From positions 1,860,001-1,924,000 of the forward strand of contig NC_037321.1 in the NCBI RefSeq assembly GCF_000143535.2: a DNA stretch of 64,000 nucleotides, in the 5' to 3' direction. This document shows, piece by piece, positions 1 through 12,435 of this stretch; position 1 is the first letter of the stretch, and every line of letters starts with the position of its first letter. A program made the position numbers and the translations under genes. Below the pieces are notes generated by a model. That model had not been told where the DNA came from. It did no database searches and saw nothing but the letters and a program-made list of their open reading frames with translations. The stretch is from Botrytis cinerea B05.10 (taxonomy: Eukaryota; Ascomycota; Leotiomycetes; Helotiales; Sclerotiniaceae).

Positions 1-800
1 GGATTGTTTGTGATAAACTATCTAGCTAAGCCGCATATTGGGAAGGAAAAAAAGATAAATACGAGACTTGCTGTGGTCGGATCAATGCCGTTTTAATCGG
101 TAGAAGTGGGAATTGAAGGGATATACATGATACTCGAAGTGTGCTTTGCTCATCGAGAATTTAATTGCCACTCGCGAGCCACTGCATTCAATGCATGGGA
201 AGGAAAAGAGTGCCTGCCTAGGTAGGAGGCTAGGTCGTTGGACCCTTTTCATTGTTGTACATACATATCACGATTGACGATTGACGATTGACGATTGACG
301 GTTCACCACTCACCACTCACCACCCACCACCACCTTTCCCACCCAATCGTATGCTCTCAATATCAGCTCCCATCCGATCCATACCTCGTACCGACCCAAG
401 TACGAGCTTTTTAAAAACAGCGACAAACTTCAAATTTATTTTAAGAAATCCACACGCACTAGGGAGCCTTCTTAGTTTTCCATAGTCGAAGTCTATCGAA
501 GACCACATCGTACCGAACTGCTCGTCGTGAGACATTTGAGCATTTGAGCATTTCGACCTAACGCTTCCAGCTCTCTCTGTGAATATGATTTAAAACGATC
601 TTATGATCTAACACCTTTTGGCACTTCAATTATAGATCAACCATTCACACTGTTCCCACAGTTGCCCATAGCTTGGTGAATCCTTACTCCATCAATCCAT
701 CCATCGACCAACCTACATGGCTCTTTTACCTAGGTGCGCTCGCCGTGCTTTGTTTTGATCACCACGGAAGGCTTGTCCATACAAGCGCCGAGTCCTCTTT

Positions 801-837
<37 letters not shown>

Positions 838-2970
838 ATACATCACAGAGATCATGCAGTTGGAAAATGTGTGAGGGAATACAATCCCTCCGAAGGCCGT
901 AGACAATCCACCTGCCTACAGAGTCCTGCAAAATTGAGGATCCATTTAATCACAAGCATCGAATGATTGCAAACTTCCAAGATTGATGTTTGAACTTTGA
1001 TCTTGCAAAAATAGGGGGCATATGGCTGTATATAACACTCCGTACATCGTAGATGACGATAAAATTAACCTTGTTCAATCAATCAATCGATCCATATTAT
1101 TTTTGCCTGGATCTACTAAAGATACTCGGAGTCAGTTGTTTGAAGATCTACCCACATTTGACTTACCCCTTGGCTTACTAATTGAGGAATGGAACTGCTG
1201 GAAGGACATTTTGGGCGGACGTCGCGTCTCTAGAACTTCCTCGGAACGATCCCTCCCCCCCCCAAGCTCCACTATATGTATGTTGAGTTGTTGACGGGCG
1301 TCAAAATTAAAATACCGGTAGAAGGAAGAATGGAATGGAGGCGGAACAAGCCTTGAAGGGTGCTGGGGAGGGGAGGTCTTGGTCTGCGAGAGGATGGATG
1401 GATGTCTACAGGTATTTAATGTGTGCGTGTACCTTAATATAAGATAATCAAAGTATACCATTTTGCGAGAGGAGAAAGGAGTAAATTAAGATTTGAGAGC
1501 AGAGAGAGAGCAGAGAGAGAGCAGACAGACTCAACTATTGATACATGACATGATACACTGGTATCACACAACAATATATCAAATCGGACAATGGATATTG
1601 TGATGCAGAGTCACACCTGATTTTCCTGTACTTGGTAAAACATCGTGATGGGCGAGATAGGTTGATGCTTGTGACATCCATCTACCTCGTACTTGATCAC
1701 CCAGGTACCCTTATAATATGTGGATCAGTCAAGTCTATCTATCGTATCTATCATCCACCATCCACCATCCATCATCCATTCATTCCCTCGAAATTCCCAA
1801 TCGCTTCCTGCTCATTTCCATTCAACCAGCTCCTGTCGTGCCAAGCGTGCCAATCAATGGGGAATGTTCGACGCGATCACGAAGGCTTCTCATCATAATA
1901 ACAGCATTGAGTGAGTGAACGAGGGAGAATCGCTCGAGATAGACATGATGATTCGACCGAGCACTTTGCAAACGGCGGGCATTTTGTTATTTGTTGGTGG
2001 CTGTGTATGATATCTCTGATCACCCTAGCATGTACCTATGTTGATTTGTTCCTCAATGATCATCCACTTGCTCTCTCGCTTTCTCGTGTTGATTGAATAA
2101 TACACAAAATCTGGAACGACGTGGTGGCGTGTAGGTTTTTTCCCTTTTTTCTATGGAGCACGGTTCGGGGCATTTCTGAATCTTCAAGGCTTCTTCTTCT
2201 TCTTTCCTTTTCCTCCCAGTCTTATTGGATCTTCCAAATAACCTTAAGATGTGATGAGCTGTCTGAGGCGGGATTGAAGCCCTCTCGCAAGCTTAAATTG
2301 CCGCAATGTGTTTTCTCCCTCTTCTCCTTATTCCATGACTGTGTGCATGCACGCCGTCCGTATTTCTTCATGGCGCAACTTCCCTGCTGGTGAATGCTCT
2401 TTGCCCCTGGTCGTTCCTCCTTAAAATAGTTCACACACGAGAAATGTTAAACCCCAAGTAATCATTACGGTAGACCATAGCAGCGTCTAGACTCCCAAAT
2501 CCCAAAATATTCACGTCCCTCCCCTGTAAACATAAACCAAATCATCTTCTCGTACCTAACCATAATATTTCCCTTTGCCTGCTGCTTGTAGGAAAAGGAA
2601 AGTCCGTTGTTTTTGGGTAAAAAGAAGGGATTCACAACTTTTCCCCCTTCGACTTTAACATCAATAACATCTTCATTTCATTTCTCTTGAATTGCTTTCC
2701 TAACCCTTTTTTGCAACTTTTCCATACACTCGCTTTCGTCTGCTCTTAATTCACTCGCTATCTAGTCCGCTTTTAATAGAGTCTTTCGTTCTCTTCACGA
2801 ACTTAAACCTTACCTACTTACTTACCCCTTCGCCGACCCAACATTTCCCCCCAAAACGCGGTCCCATACACCAATATCGATAATACTTCTTACTGGAAAG
2901 TGACCAGAGGATCGATCATACATTGACACACACATAACAAATCAAGGGTTTCGACCCAAATCCATCCATC
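1..2970. other. Long upstream flank of the chitin synthase gene
   Basis: No coding region is convincing here; open frames are short, low-complexity and without family motifs. It holds simple repeats: a 7-nt CGATTGA run at 271-300, a CCACTCACCAC-rich stretch at 301-332, a (CA)n microsatellite at about 804-835 and a GAGAGCAGA run at 1495-1527. From about 2550 to 2960 the plus strand is pyrimidine-rich, as is usual for fungal promoters and 5' leaders, so transcription of the chitin synthase probably starts in that part (inference). Confidence 0.6.
804..835. repeat. (CA)n microsatellite
   Basis: About 16 perfect CA dinucleotides in non-coding DNA upstream of the chitin synthase gene. It is a probable length polymorphism. 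Confidence 0.9.
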
Positions 2971-5900
2971 ATGGCTCTCAATAATCCAAGTAGCGGAGCT
3001 CACTCGCAGCCATCCCTTCCTGCTCTACCAGCCCATTTACAATCAGACACACATTTAACTGCACATCTTGCAAGCCGATTCCACGTTTCCTTACCAACGG
3101 CAGATCTCTCCTCTCACGCCTTAATATCTCTCAATACATATTCTTCTTCGACAAAAGGTCCAGATGGAGGTAAAGAAGGGAGTGCAATGGGGGGTGCCGA
3201 GGGCATGGCCGACAAGGCATACACCAGACTTGGGGCCAGAACTGAGAACCAAGCCGTTGTGTTCTTGTAAGTGGAAAATGTCATATTCACCATCCCCCAA
3301 AACATATTGCTAATTGGACACATAGAGGAGAATCAGGATCCGGTAAAACCACCGTTCGTTCCCACTTGCTTTCTGCTTTACTGAGCAAATCCGGCACACC
3401 TCTTTCCACCAAGCTATCTCTGTCCGCATACGTCTTCGATACTCTCACATCCACTAAAACAGCTACCACCCCAACCGCTTCGAAAGCAGGTCTGTTCTTC
3501 GAGCTTCAATATGACACAGCATCAACAGTCAACCCAACCTTGATTGGTGGAAAGGTTCTCGATCACAGATTAGAAAGAAGTAGAGTTGCATCAGTACCGA
3601 CCGGAGAGAGGAACTTTCACGTATTGTATTACCTTTTAGCTGGCACCAGTGCTGCTGAAAAGGCACATTTGGGATTAGATTCATCTGCAGACCATGGAGG
3701 CGCCGGCAATCGACTTTCTACCGGAGGTCAAAAGAGATGGCGATACCTTGGTCATCCAACGCAACTCAAAGTGGGAATCAACGATGCAGAAGGGTTTCAG
3801 TTGTTCAAGACAGCATTGAGAAAGTTGGAGTTTCCAAGAAGTGAAATCGCAGAGATCTGCCAGATTTTGGCTAGTATTCTTCACATTGGTCAACTTGAGT
3901 TTGAAACAGCGGAAAATACGACGGCAATGGGTGATGACAGTGGCGGTTATTCACACGAAGGTAGTCAACAATTCACTGGTGTGAAAAACAAGGATGTTCT
4001 CTCTATCATTGCAGCATTTTTGGGTGTTGGGGTGACTGATTTGCAAACCACCCTTGGATACAAGACCAAAATTTTGCACAGAGAAAGGGTGACAGTGATG
4101 CTCGACCCTAAGGGTGCCAAGAGCAATGCAGACGAACTAGCAAGGACTTTATACTCGTTGCTCGTAGCATATGTTATCGAAAGTATCAATCAAAGAGTAT
4201 GCGCGCCAGAAGATTCGGTTGGAAACACCATCTCCATTGTCGATTTCCCAGGATTTGCTCAACAGCCTGCCACTGACTCAACTCTTGATCAACTTCTGAA
4301 TAATGCTGCAACGGAAGCACTCTATAACTTTACCTTGCAAAGCTTTTTCGAAGCCAAAGCTGATATGCTCGAGACTGAAGAAGTGACTGTTGCAGCTACC
4401 AGCTACTTTGACAATTCTGATGCCGTTAGGGGTCTTCTCAAGCACGGCAACGGTCTTTTGAGTATTCTCGACGATCAAACCAAGCGTCACAAGACAGACA
4501 TACAACTACTAGAAAGCTTGAGAAAACGTTTCGAGGGCAAGAACCCGGCGATAACAGTCAGCAGTGCTACTGCCAGACTCCCAGGAAGTAACTTTGCTAC
4601 TCACAATGCTGCCGCTGCATTCACAGTTAAGCACTTTGCTGGAGAAGTAGAATACCCTGTGGCGGGTCTGGTGGAAGAAAATGGAGAAGTCATCTCGGGA
4701 GATCTTATGAACTTGATTCGTGACACGAAGAGTGACTTTGTAAGCCAGCTCTTTGGTCAAGAAGCTCTTCAGCGTATGGTTCATCCACAAGAGAAGTCAA
4801 CCATCATGCAAGCTCAAGTTAGTTCCAAGCCTCTAAGACAACCAAGTGTCATGCGCCGAAAGGGGGATCGGCCAAGTCGTTTTGGTGGTGCAAAGAATGC
4901 AGCAGACTCGATTGAAGACATCTCGGAAACGATCGATTCTGGAAGCAAAGCTAGAAAGGGGCTCAATATCGAACAAGGTGCTGCTGCACAGTACCTGTCA
5001 TCCTTGGACAATATCTTCAAAGCTCTCAACTCACAACACACGAACCCATACTTTGTATTCTGTCTTAAGCCCAATGACCGCCGCATAGCAAATCAATTCG
5101 ATAGCAAATGTGTACGGATGCAACTTCAAACTTTCGGTATTGCTGAAATCAGTCAACGGTTACGAAATGCCGACTTTAGCATCTTCCTTCCTTTTGGCGA
5201 ATTCCTCGGACTTGCGGACACCGAAACAATCTTGGTTGGAAGTGAGCGAGAAAAGGCTGAAAATGTCATTGAAGAAAAAAGATGGCCATCTAACGAGGCT
5301 AGAGTTGGAAGTACTGGAATATTCCTCAGCGAGAGGTGCTGGGCCGAAATTGCGAAACTGAATGAACGTGGTTTCGTCGCAGGACGCTACCCCTTACCAT
5401 CTGATGATGGTGGTGAGACCAGACTCACACCAGGTGGTGACAACTACGGAGCCTCAAAAGAACGTCTTGTGGGCCCTGGGGCCGGTCTACTCGCACCATC
5501 CCCTGGAGCCTTTGTGTATGGAGATAAGAAATCTGGGTACTTTGGTAGTCAAGACGACGCACGCTCTGATGCTGGTGCTTCGGCTCTTGGTCAAGGTGAC
5601 ATGTTCCGTAATCTGGATACCAAGGAGCAATTGGCTGAAAAGGGAAATGAAAAGACCATGGTTGAGGTGGAGGAAGTCAAGGTCAGCGCTAGTCGCAAGA
5701 GATGGGTAGCAATGGTGTACTTGATGACTTGGTTCGTTCCTGATTTCTTGATACGGCTGATAGGTCGCATGCCTCGAAAAGACGTTCGGGTGGCCTGGAG
5801 AGAAAAGCTTGCGATCAACATGATGATTTGGTTGGCTTGTCTCTTCTCCGTTTTCTTTATCGTGGTCTTTCCAAAATTGATTTGTCCAACTCAACACGTT

Positions 5901-8714
5901 TATAGCGCGGCTGAGTTGACGTCGTACGACGGGAAAAGCGCCGATGCCTATATTGCCATTAGAGGAGTGGTTTTTGATCTCTCAAGTTTTACAACTCGTC
6001 ATTACCCGTCAATCATACCCCAAAAGAGTATTTTGAAGTATGCTGGTCTCGATGCTACTGGCCTATTTCCGATTCAAGTCTCGGCTCTCTGTCAAGGAAC
6101 CACCGGCTCTATTGATCCGTCAGTGCAACTTGATTATACTTCTTCTAATGTCAGTGGCTCCGCCTCTACAGTCAGTAGCACAGATGCCAATGCTGCATAT
6201 CATGACTTCCGTGCCTTCAAAAATGATTCCCGTCCCGATTGGTTCATAGAGCAGATGATCATGCTTAAGGAGTCCGGTTATTACAAGGGTCACATTGGTT
6301 ATACGGCATCATATGTTAAATCGCTTGCCAAAAAATTGGACTCGATCGGCATTATAGATGGTAAAGTCTATGACCTTACTAAATATGTTTCTGGAGGTCG
6401 TAAAATCATTGTCGCCGAGGGTGAAACTGCACCTTCGGATGTTAGTGTCGATTTCATGTCACCCTTAGTCGTGGACTTGTTCCAACAAAAATCTGGAAAG
6501 GACCTCACAAAATACTGGCATGCTCTTGCCATTAGTGATGAGATGCGATCTAGAATGAAGATTTGTCTCGATAATCTCTTCTACATTGCAGATGTTGATA
6601 CCAGAAACTCTGTCAAGTGTCAATTTTCCGAGTACTTGGTTTTGGCCATCTCGATGATCATCGCCTCCGTCATCGTCTTCAAATTTCTTGCAGCTCTTCA
6701 ATTCGGTGGCAAAAACATTCCCGAAAATCTGGATAAGTTTGTGATCTGTCAAGTGCCTGTCTATACAGAAGACGAGGATTCTCTTCGCCGTGCTATCGAC
6801 TCCATTGCTAGAATGAAGTATGACGACAAGCGTAAACTCTTGGTCGTTATTTGTGATGGTATGATCATTGGTCAGGGTAACGACAGACCTACTCCACGCA
6901 TCGTTTTGGACATTCTTGGAGTATCAGATACTGTTGATCCTGAACCCTTGAGCTTCGAGTCTTTGGGAGAAGGAATGAAACAACACAATATGGGCAAATG
7001 TTATTCCGGTCTTTACGAGGTTCAAGGTCATATCGTTCCTTTCTTGGTCGTTGTGAAAGTTGGTAAGCCTTCTGAAGTTTCTAAACCAGGAAACAGAGGA
7101 AAGCGTGATTCTCAAATGGTCATGATGCGATTCTTGAACCGCGTTCACTACAATGCGCCTATGAGCCCTCTCGAGCTTGAAATGTATCATCAAATTCGCA
7201 ATATCATTGGTGTTAATCCGACATTTTATGAATTCATGTTACAAATTGATGCCGATACGGTCGTTGCAGCGGATTCTGCCTCACGAATGGTTTCGGCATT
7301 CTTGGACGATACTAAATTACTCGGTGTCTGTGGAGAGACGTCATTGACAAATTCCAAAGCTACATTCGTCACTATGATCCAAGTTTACGAATACTTCATC
7401 TCTCACAATCTGGCTAAAGCATTCGAAAGTTTGTTTGGTAGTGTTACTTGTTTGCCAGGTTGTTTCACTATGTATCGTATTCGAGCTGCAGAATCTGGAA
7501 AGCCTCTATTCGTCAGTCGTGAAGTTGTCGAAGACTATGCCAATATTCGAGTCGACACACTTCACATGAAGAACTTGCTACATTTGGGAGAAGATCGTTA
7601 CTTGACCACACTTCTTATAAAATACCATTCTAAGTATAAGACCAAGTATATCAATTCCGCTCATGCTTGGACTATTGCTCCTGACACCTGGTCTATCTTC
7701 CTTTCTCAACGTCGTCGCTGGATTAACTCAACCGTACACAACCTTGCGGAACTCGCGCCCATGTCGGAACTTTGTGGTTTCTGCTGCTTCAGTATGCGTT
7801 TTGTTGTCATGATGGATTTGGTCTCCACCTTGGTTCAACCGGTCACTGTTGCTTATATCGTCTATCTCATCGTCCTCGTCATCGAATCACCAAGTTATGT
7901 TCCTGTGACGGCATTCATTCTACTTGCTGCAATTTATGGTTTGCAAGCAATCATCTTCATCGTGCGACGCAAGTGGGAGATGATCGGATGGATGATATTT
8001 TATATCCTTGCCATTCCCGTGTACTCCTTGTGTCTTCCATTGTATAGTTTCTGGCATATGGATGATTTCTCTTGGGGTAACACTCGTGTTGTCACTGGAG
8101 AATCGGGTAAACAGATTGTCATCACTGATGAAGGAGTATTTGATCCTGCATCTATTCCACGCAAGAGATGGGAAGATTATCAAGCTGAGCTTTGGGAAGC
8201 TCAAACCCAACAAGATGATGATGGAAGATCTGTAATCTCAGGATATTCCTATGGTACTAAGTATCAACCTAACATTTCAGAATACGCCATTCCAGCATCT
8301 GGCCCAATGTCCCATTATGGTGGCTATGGCGTCGAGTCTAAGAACGGCAATCCATATCAATCTCGTCTCTCATTGGCGCCATCAGAAATGGGAATGGGGA
8401 CGCCAGGAAACCGAGCTAGTCAATTTAGCGGAAGTCAATATTTTGGTCAACAAGAAATGGAGATGTCTAATTTGGCAGGTTTGCCAAGTGATGACTCTAT
8501 CTTACAAGAGATTAGAGACATTCTCAGAACAGCTGATTTGATGACAATTACGAAGAAGAGTATCAAGATGGAGTTGGAGAAGAGATTTGGTGTTTCACTG
8601 GATGCTAGAAGAGCTTATATTAATTCTGGTATGTTGATACTTACTCCTGATTTAAATTATTCATCAACTAACTTTTAAATAGCAACTGAAGCACTTCTTT
8701 CTGGCCAACTATGA
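2971..8714 (+). CDS. chsV: Class V chitin synthase with N-terminal myosin motor-like domain
   Basis: Membrane enzyme that polymerises chitin from UDP-GlcNAc for the cell wall. Exons are 2971-3266, 3326-8628 and 8683-8714, giving 1876 aa, normal for this class. The myosin-like domain fills about the first 700 residues, with an intact P-loop GESGSGKT at 100-107; the first intron lies just before it. Membrane segments begin near residue 930, a cytochrome b5-like domain lies near 957-1025, and the chitin synthase domain carries DADT (1407-1410), EDRY (1521-1524) and QRRRW (1560-1564). A DEK_C-type domain forms the last 60 residues and is completed only by the short third exon (TEALLSGQL). The intact P-loop favours class V (CsmA-like) over the related class VI/VII (CsmB-like), in which I recall the motor domain as shorter and its ATP-binding motifs poorly conserved. 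Nothing appears broken. Confidence 0.96.
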
Positions 8715-9866
8715 GGAAAAAGAATGGAGAAAGATTTATATTTGAACTACATGCATATAAAACGGAGTCATTATTGTCATTCTTTCGACGATTTGAATTA
8801 TTTTCTTACTAGGGTTTGAAAAGATTTGAGGGAATCAATGGGGGTTGGATTGGGTTTTGAAGCATTGGAGCGATCTGAATTGTATGGTTGTGAGAAATGA
8901 TTGTAGTGAAGAAGGAAAGGAAAACTTGGTTACATTAAATTACCGGATTTTATTTGAGCTTGAAAGTTGATTTCAAGATGGGCAGAATGGAATGCAATGG
9001 GGCGTAATTAGGGTTTAGGAGATTTTTTCTCTGAATAAGATTAATAACATTTTTTTCTGTTGAATTCTTTATTATTGTACTGCGATTGTGAAGTCTAATA
9101 TGTATAGATTAATAGTGGTGAGAGGAAGAAATGTAATTGAGGAGTTTCAAAAATAGGGGTGGGTAGGGAGTAATGTTTTAGGCCTACGAGAAAATAATTG
9201 TGGTGAGGTTCTTACGGAAAGTTTTTGGATGTCATCTGGGTTTATGTTGAACAGACGTGATTGAAAGAGAACAAGATGCTCTATCTTGAGGGAAGGAGAA
9301 GATACTTTGAGATAACACTGTGATTTCTGTTATGGTTATTGGAACTTCAATTGTCAGGAAATAATCTGAGAGCGTTGAGTGAGTACCGGGTAGCGGAGAA
9401 GAGTTAATTGGAACTGGTGTGAAAAACATGTCAAAATACTGCATGGCCAAACTACATGCTGAAGAATATAAAAAGCGTCACAGAAGACTGCGGTTTCAAT
9501 AATGATGACTCAGGTATTTCAAACTTTTGTGCATATCCATCGCTGCAGGCACTTCTGACTTATTATTTCGAAGATGGAACGATTTTGAAATTACTCATTG
9601 TTTGCTGTTGGAAAATCCCGAAAACTTCTTGCTATATAAGTCAATAATACCAACAGTCACTTTGATAATAGTCACCTGCGGTACAGCATGAGTGAATATA
9701 CAAACTCTGTACATTTTGAAATATATATTGTGTTAAGGTAACCAATTCGATTTTGTAATATCATGATTCTCATCTAGGCTAGGAACTTGCTTTTAACGGC
9801 AGATGATTGCTTATTCTACCCTTTATTTACCGAACTTGAACTCGGCAAGAAATCATTACCAAAACC
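8715..9866. other. Intergenic region
   Basis: AT-rich DNA between the chitin synthase and the first coiled-coil gene. Short open frames on both strands lack recognisable motifs. A TATA-like TATATAAG lies at about 9633-9640, some 230 bp before the next start codon. Confidence 0.5.
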
Positions 9867-10487
9867 ATGCCCTCAATATTCAACCGAACCCCAGTCGAAG
9901 TAAGACAAAAAACCGAAATCGATCTTCTCAGGCGAAAAGTCACAGCACTAGAAAAGGAAATTTCGGCAGAGAAGAAGAATGTAGCTAGTTATGTCAAGGT
10001 TGAAAAAGATACTCTTGCCACCTGGAGGAAGTATGTAGAGAATTTATTTAGGGGTCTGAGAGAGGATTATGCGAATCTACAAGAGAGTTTGGAACGGACG
10101 GAAGCGAATTATAGGAATAAAATGGGATCGCCTAGGTATGAAAGAGAGGGGGTTGAAAGTAGTGGGGTTGGTAGAGATGATGATCGGGGAGTGAATGGTT
10201 ATGGAGCTCAGAGGAGTGAAACTGGCAGAGATAGCAATCGCGATGAAGATAATTACGGTGTGCGAGGAAATCAACGAGGACAGACGGGAGGTGTCAGAAG
10301 TTTCCAGACAAAGCCGGAGGGAGTCCGTGGAAATCAATGGTCACAGGGTGATCGCGGACCGAATGATCAGGGAATAAATGATGATCAATCAAGTCGGAAT
10401 GACAGTGGAAGTCAAGAAGATCAAACGGAAAAGTTTGAGTCCGAGGCTCAAGAAGATTCGGGCTTTGGGAATGGAGGAGTCGAATAA
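9867..10487 (+). CDS. Hypothetical coiled-coil protein with Gly/Asn/Asp/Arg-rich tail (family copy 1)
   Basis: Single-exon frame of 206 aa; I do not recognise the family. Residues 10-90 are charged and heptad-like, predicting a coiled coil (LRRKVTALEKEIS, then W-x2-YVENLF-x-GLREDY). The C-terminal half is rich in G, N, D, R and Q and looks disordered, with RGN/GVRG motifs. The next gene shares the order of motifs in the coiled-coil part (LxRR, LExEI, W-x2-VEN, GxRxD), so the two look like diverged tandem paralogues. A second open frame overlapping the end (10378-10605) is Lys/Glu-rich and could be a skipped exon or chance. The start was chosen as the first ATG before the coiled coil. Confidence 0.6.
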   Translation: MPSIFNRTPVEVRQKTEIDLLRRKVTALEKEISAEKKNVASYVKVEKDTLATWRKYVENLFRGLREDYANLQESLERTEANYRNKMGSPRYEREGVESSGVGRDDDRGVNGYGAQRSETGRDSNRDEDNYGVRGNQRGQTGGVRSFQTKPEGVRGNQWSQGDRGPNDQGINDDQSSRNDSGSQEDQTEKFESEAQEDSGFGNGGVE

Positions 10488-11175
10488 GTTCAAGAGAACG
10501 TACAATGGGGAAAGTGAGATGAAGATAAAAAAAGAAGATCAGGCGGCTAAGAAGACTAAGGTTGCAGACACAGAGTCGGCTTGGGAATTAGATAGAGGAT
10601 TGTAAAAGGTGGCTCTAGTTCAATATTTGGTAGAAATATTTCCCAATTTCTTGGCAAATCGAACAATTATGAAAGCTCAACTCTGGGTCTTGTACGAAAG
10701 TGATTCGTAAGATGAGTGTTCAATGTCCGGCGATGAATTGCAGAATAGATTTCTATTTTTCGAAAGTCGCTTTTACAATAAATTCAACATCCGAGTATGA
10801 AAAAAGCCTTAGTGGTCACAGATTTTGGGAACGACGCGTGTCCGTGAATTTGTTTTCTTTTCGCAAAAGTGAGATTATTAAACTCCTTGTGTATCAAAAT
10901 GAGGATAATTGTTGATTTCTGTGTATGAAGGTGGTGAATTGTATGACTTGTTAGCAAACTCGAAGCATGAGTCGTAAATTTTAATTGCATAGTGAACAAC
11001 ATCTATCAACCAGTCACATATGAATGTTAATTAACCGCCAGGGCAATCATTATTTTCTAATTGGCAAACTTTGAATGACGGTAATGTATATCACAGGTAG
11101 AAATCCATCAGAACATCATGAACATAATATTTTCCCTCTTAAAATCCTCAAGTAAATACAACGGAATAAAACAGC
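10488..11175. other. Intergenic region
   Basis: AT-rich DNA between the two coiled-coil genes. A Lys/Glu-rich open frame runs to 10605 beyond the first gene's stop. I see nothing else supportable. Confidence 0.45.
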
Positions 11176-11785
11176 ATGGGAACATTTTCAAGCTCAGAGT
11201 CCTCTTGTAATCACTCGCAACATTGTTCTTCTAGATCCTCAAATAACTGCAGAATCCCCGCAAATCCTCAGACAAGAATGGCTCCTCAAGTGACATATGA
11301 ACAATTAAAAAGAAGAATTATGTATCTCGAGGGAGAGATTCATAAAATGGAGGGACAATTGGAAGCATCTGATTTACATAATAGAATGCTGTGGACAGAT
11401 GTAGAGAACTTTTATAAAGGCATGAGGAAAGACTCTGAGGAGTTCCAGAGGAAAATTGATCAGAGAAAAGTGCGGTTTAGAAATGGATTGAGAAAGATTC
11501 AAGACCAGGAAAGAATTACCAGGGAACATGAGGAAAGGTCGTAGGAATGGTGAAAAGTGGTTGAGTTTACTTTAGCCGAGTGAAGGAGAGAAGGTTCGGG
11601 TAGCAGAAACGAGTAGGAAAGAGGCTAGAAAGGCAAGAGAAACTTATTACGGATGGTGTAAATATGGAGAGAAGACGGAAGAGAAGCCACGAAAAGATAT
11701 GCTTGGATTTTTGGTGAAGGAATTAAATTCTTTGAATGCAGCTATTGGGACATTGAAGGATGAGATTATGGCGAGAAGAATGTGA
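11176..11785 (+). pseudogene. Hypothetical coiled-coil protein (family copy 2), apparently frameshifted
   Basis: An open frame of 122 codons runs from 11176 to 11544; an internal ATG at 11278 (MAPQVTYEQL) is the better-placed start when compared with copy 1. It shares LKRR, LEGEI, W-x2-VENFYKGMRKD and RNGLRK with copy 1. After the stop, the +1 frame continues with plausible protein: RRNGEKWLSLL, a TAG at 11573, then about 70 charged, helix-like residues ending at 11785 (YYGWCKYGEK, LVKELNSLNA). No intron joins the frames: the only GT donors are in the wrong phase and would give an intron below 40 nt. This may be a decaying copy, a truncated functional protein with fossil tail, or a sequence error. 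Confidence 0.45.
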
Positions 11786-12435
11786 GAGGAATCTACAGGG
11801 GAATCTTTAGTCCTTGTACGCAGGTAAAGGGATATTTTGCTTTTAGAGGTTGGGAAGTCGAGAGAGTACCTAGATTGAAACATCATAGAGGATAGACTAG
11901 GATAATATTGTTATTTCATCCATTCATTTTGCTTGTTATTCAATGTTCGTTTTCTGTCGGGTTGTGACAGGAAGTTGTTTGGAAGTACATCAAGTCAAGT
12001 GAGATATTGTTAAATGCCGTTTAAATGAATGAGTAGCTGACTAGAATAAATTGTGCCCATGAAGCGACATACCAATGTGATTATCTAAATGGAGAAGATA
12101 TGATAGCATTACAGCATTATCGAATTAGGAAATGAACACAGTCACTTACGCACCGGACTGTGAAACCAAAGATATTCATCAACTATGACTGGAGGAGATT
12201 TGGCATATAGACTCTCAGAAAAGCTTGAATATCTGGCTTCATGATTCTATCTTCGTCATTATAATATCATTGAGAACTTATGTGAGATATCAAATTATTT
12301 CTGTAGTAACATTTACCTGGTGAAGACCAAGATATAAAAGACCGACAATGGCCACTCTAGAATGGTATTCAATCATTCAATCACTACGAAGAAGAGAAGA
12401 AAAGGATAAAAACAACTATACCTACAATCAATCCA
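11786..12435. other. Intergenic region with TATA box
   Basis: AT-rich DNA without a supportable gene. A good TATA box (TATAAAAG, about 12333-12340) lies 95 bp before the ATG at 12436. It is only a few bases before another ATG at 12348, which makes 12348 unlikely as the start of the next gene. Confidence 0.5.
12333..12340 (+). promoter_or_regulatory. TATA box of the WW-like gene
   Basis: TATAAAAG, about 95 bp upstream of the ATG at 12436. This is a usual distance for a fungal TATA promoter with a short leader. Confidence 0.4.

Noticed and set aside
673..966. 97-codon frame over the (CA)n repeat
   Set aside because: Low-complexity translation (HTHTHT) and no homologous motif.
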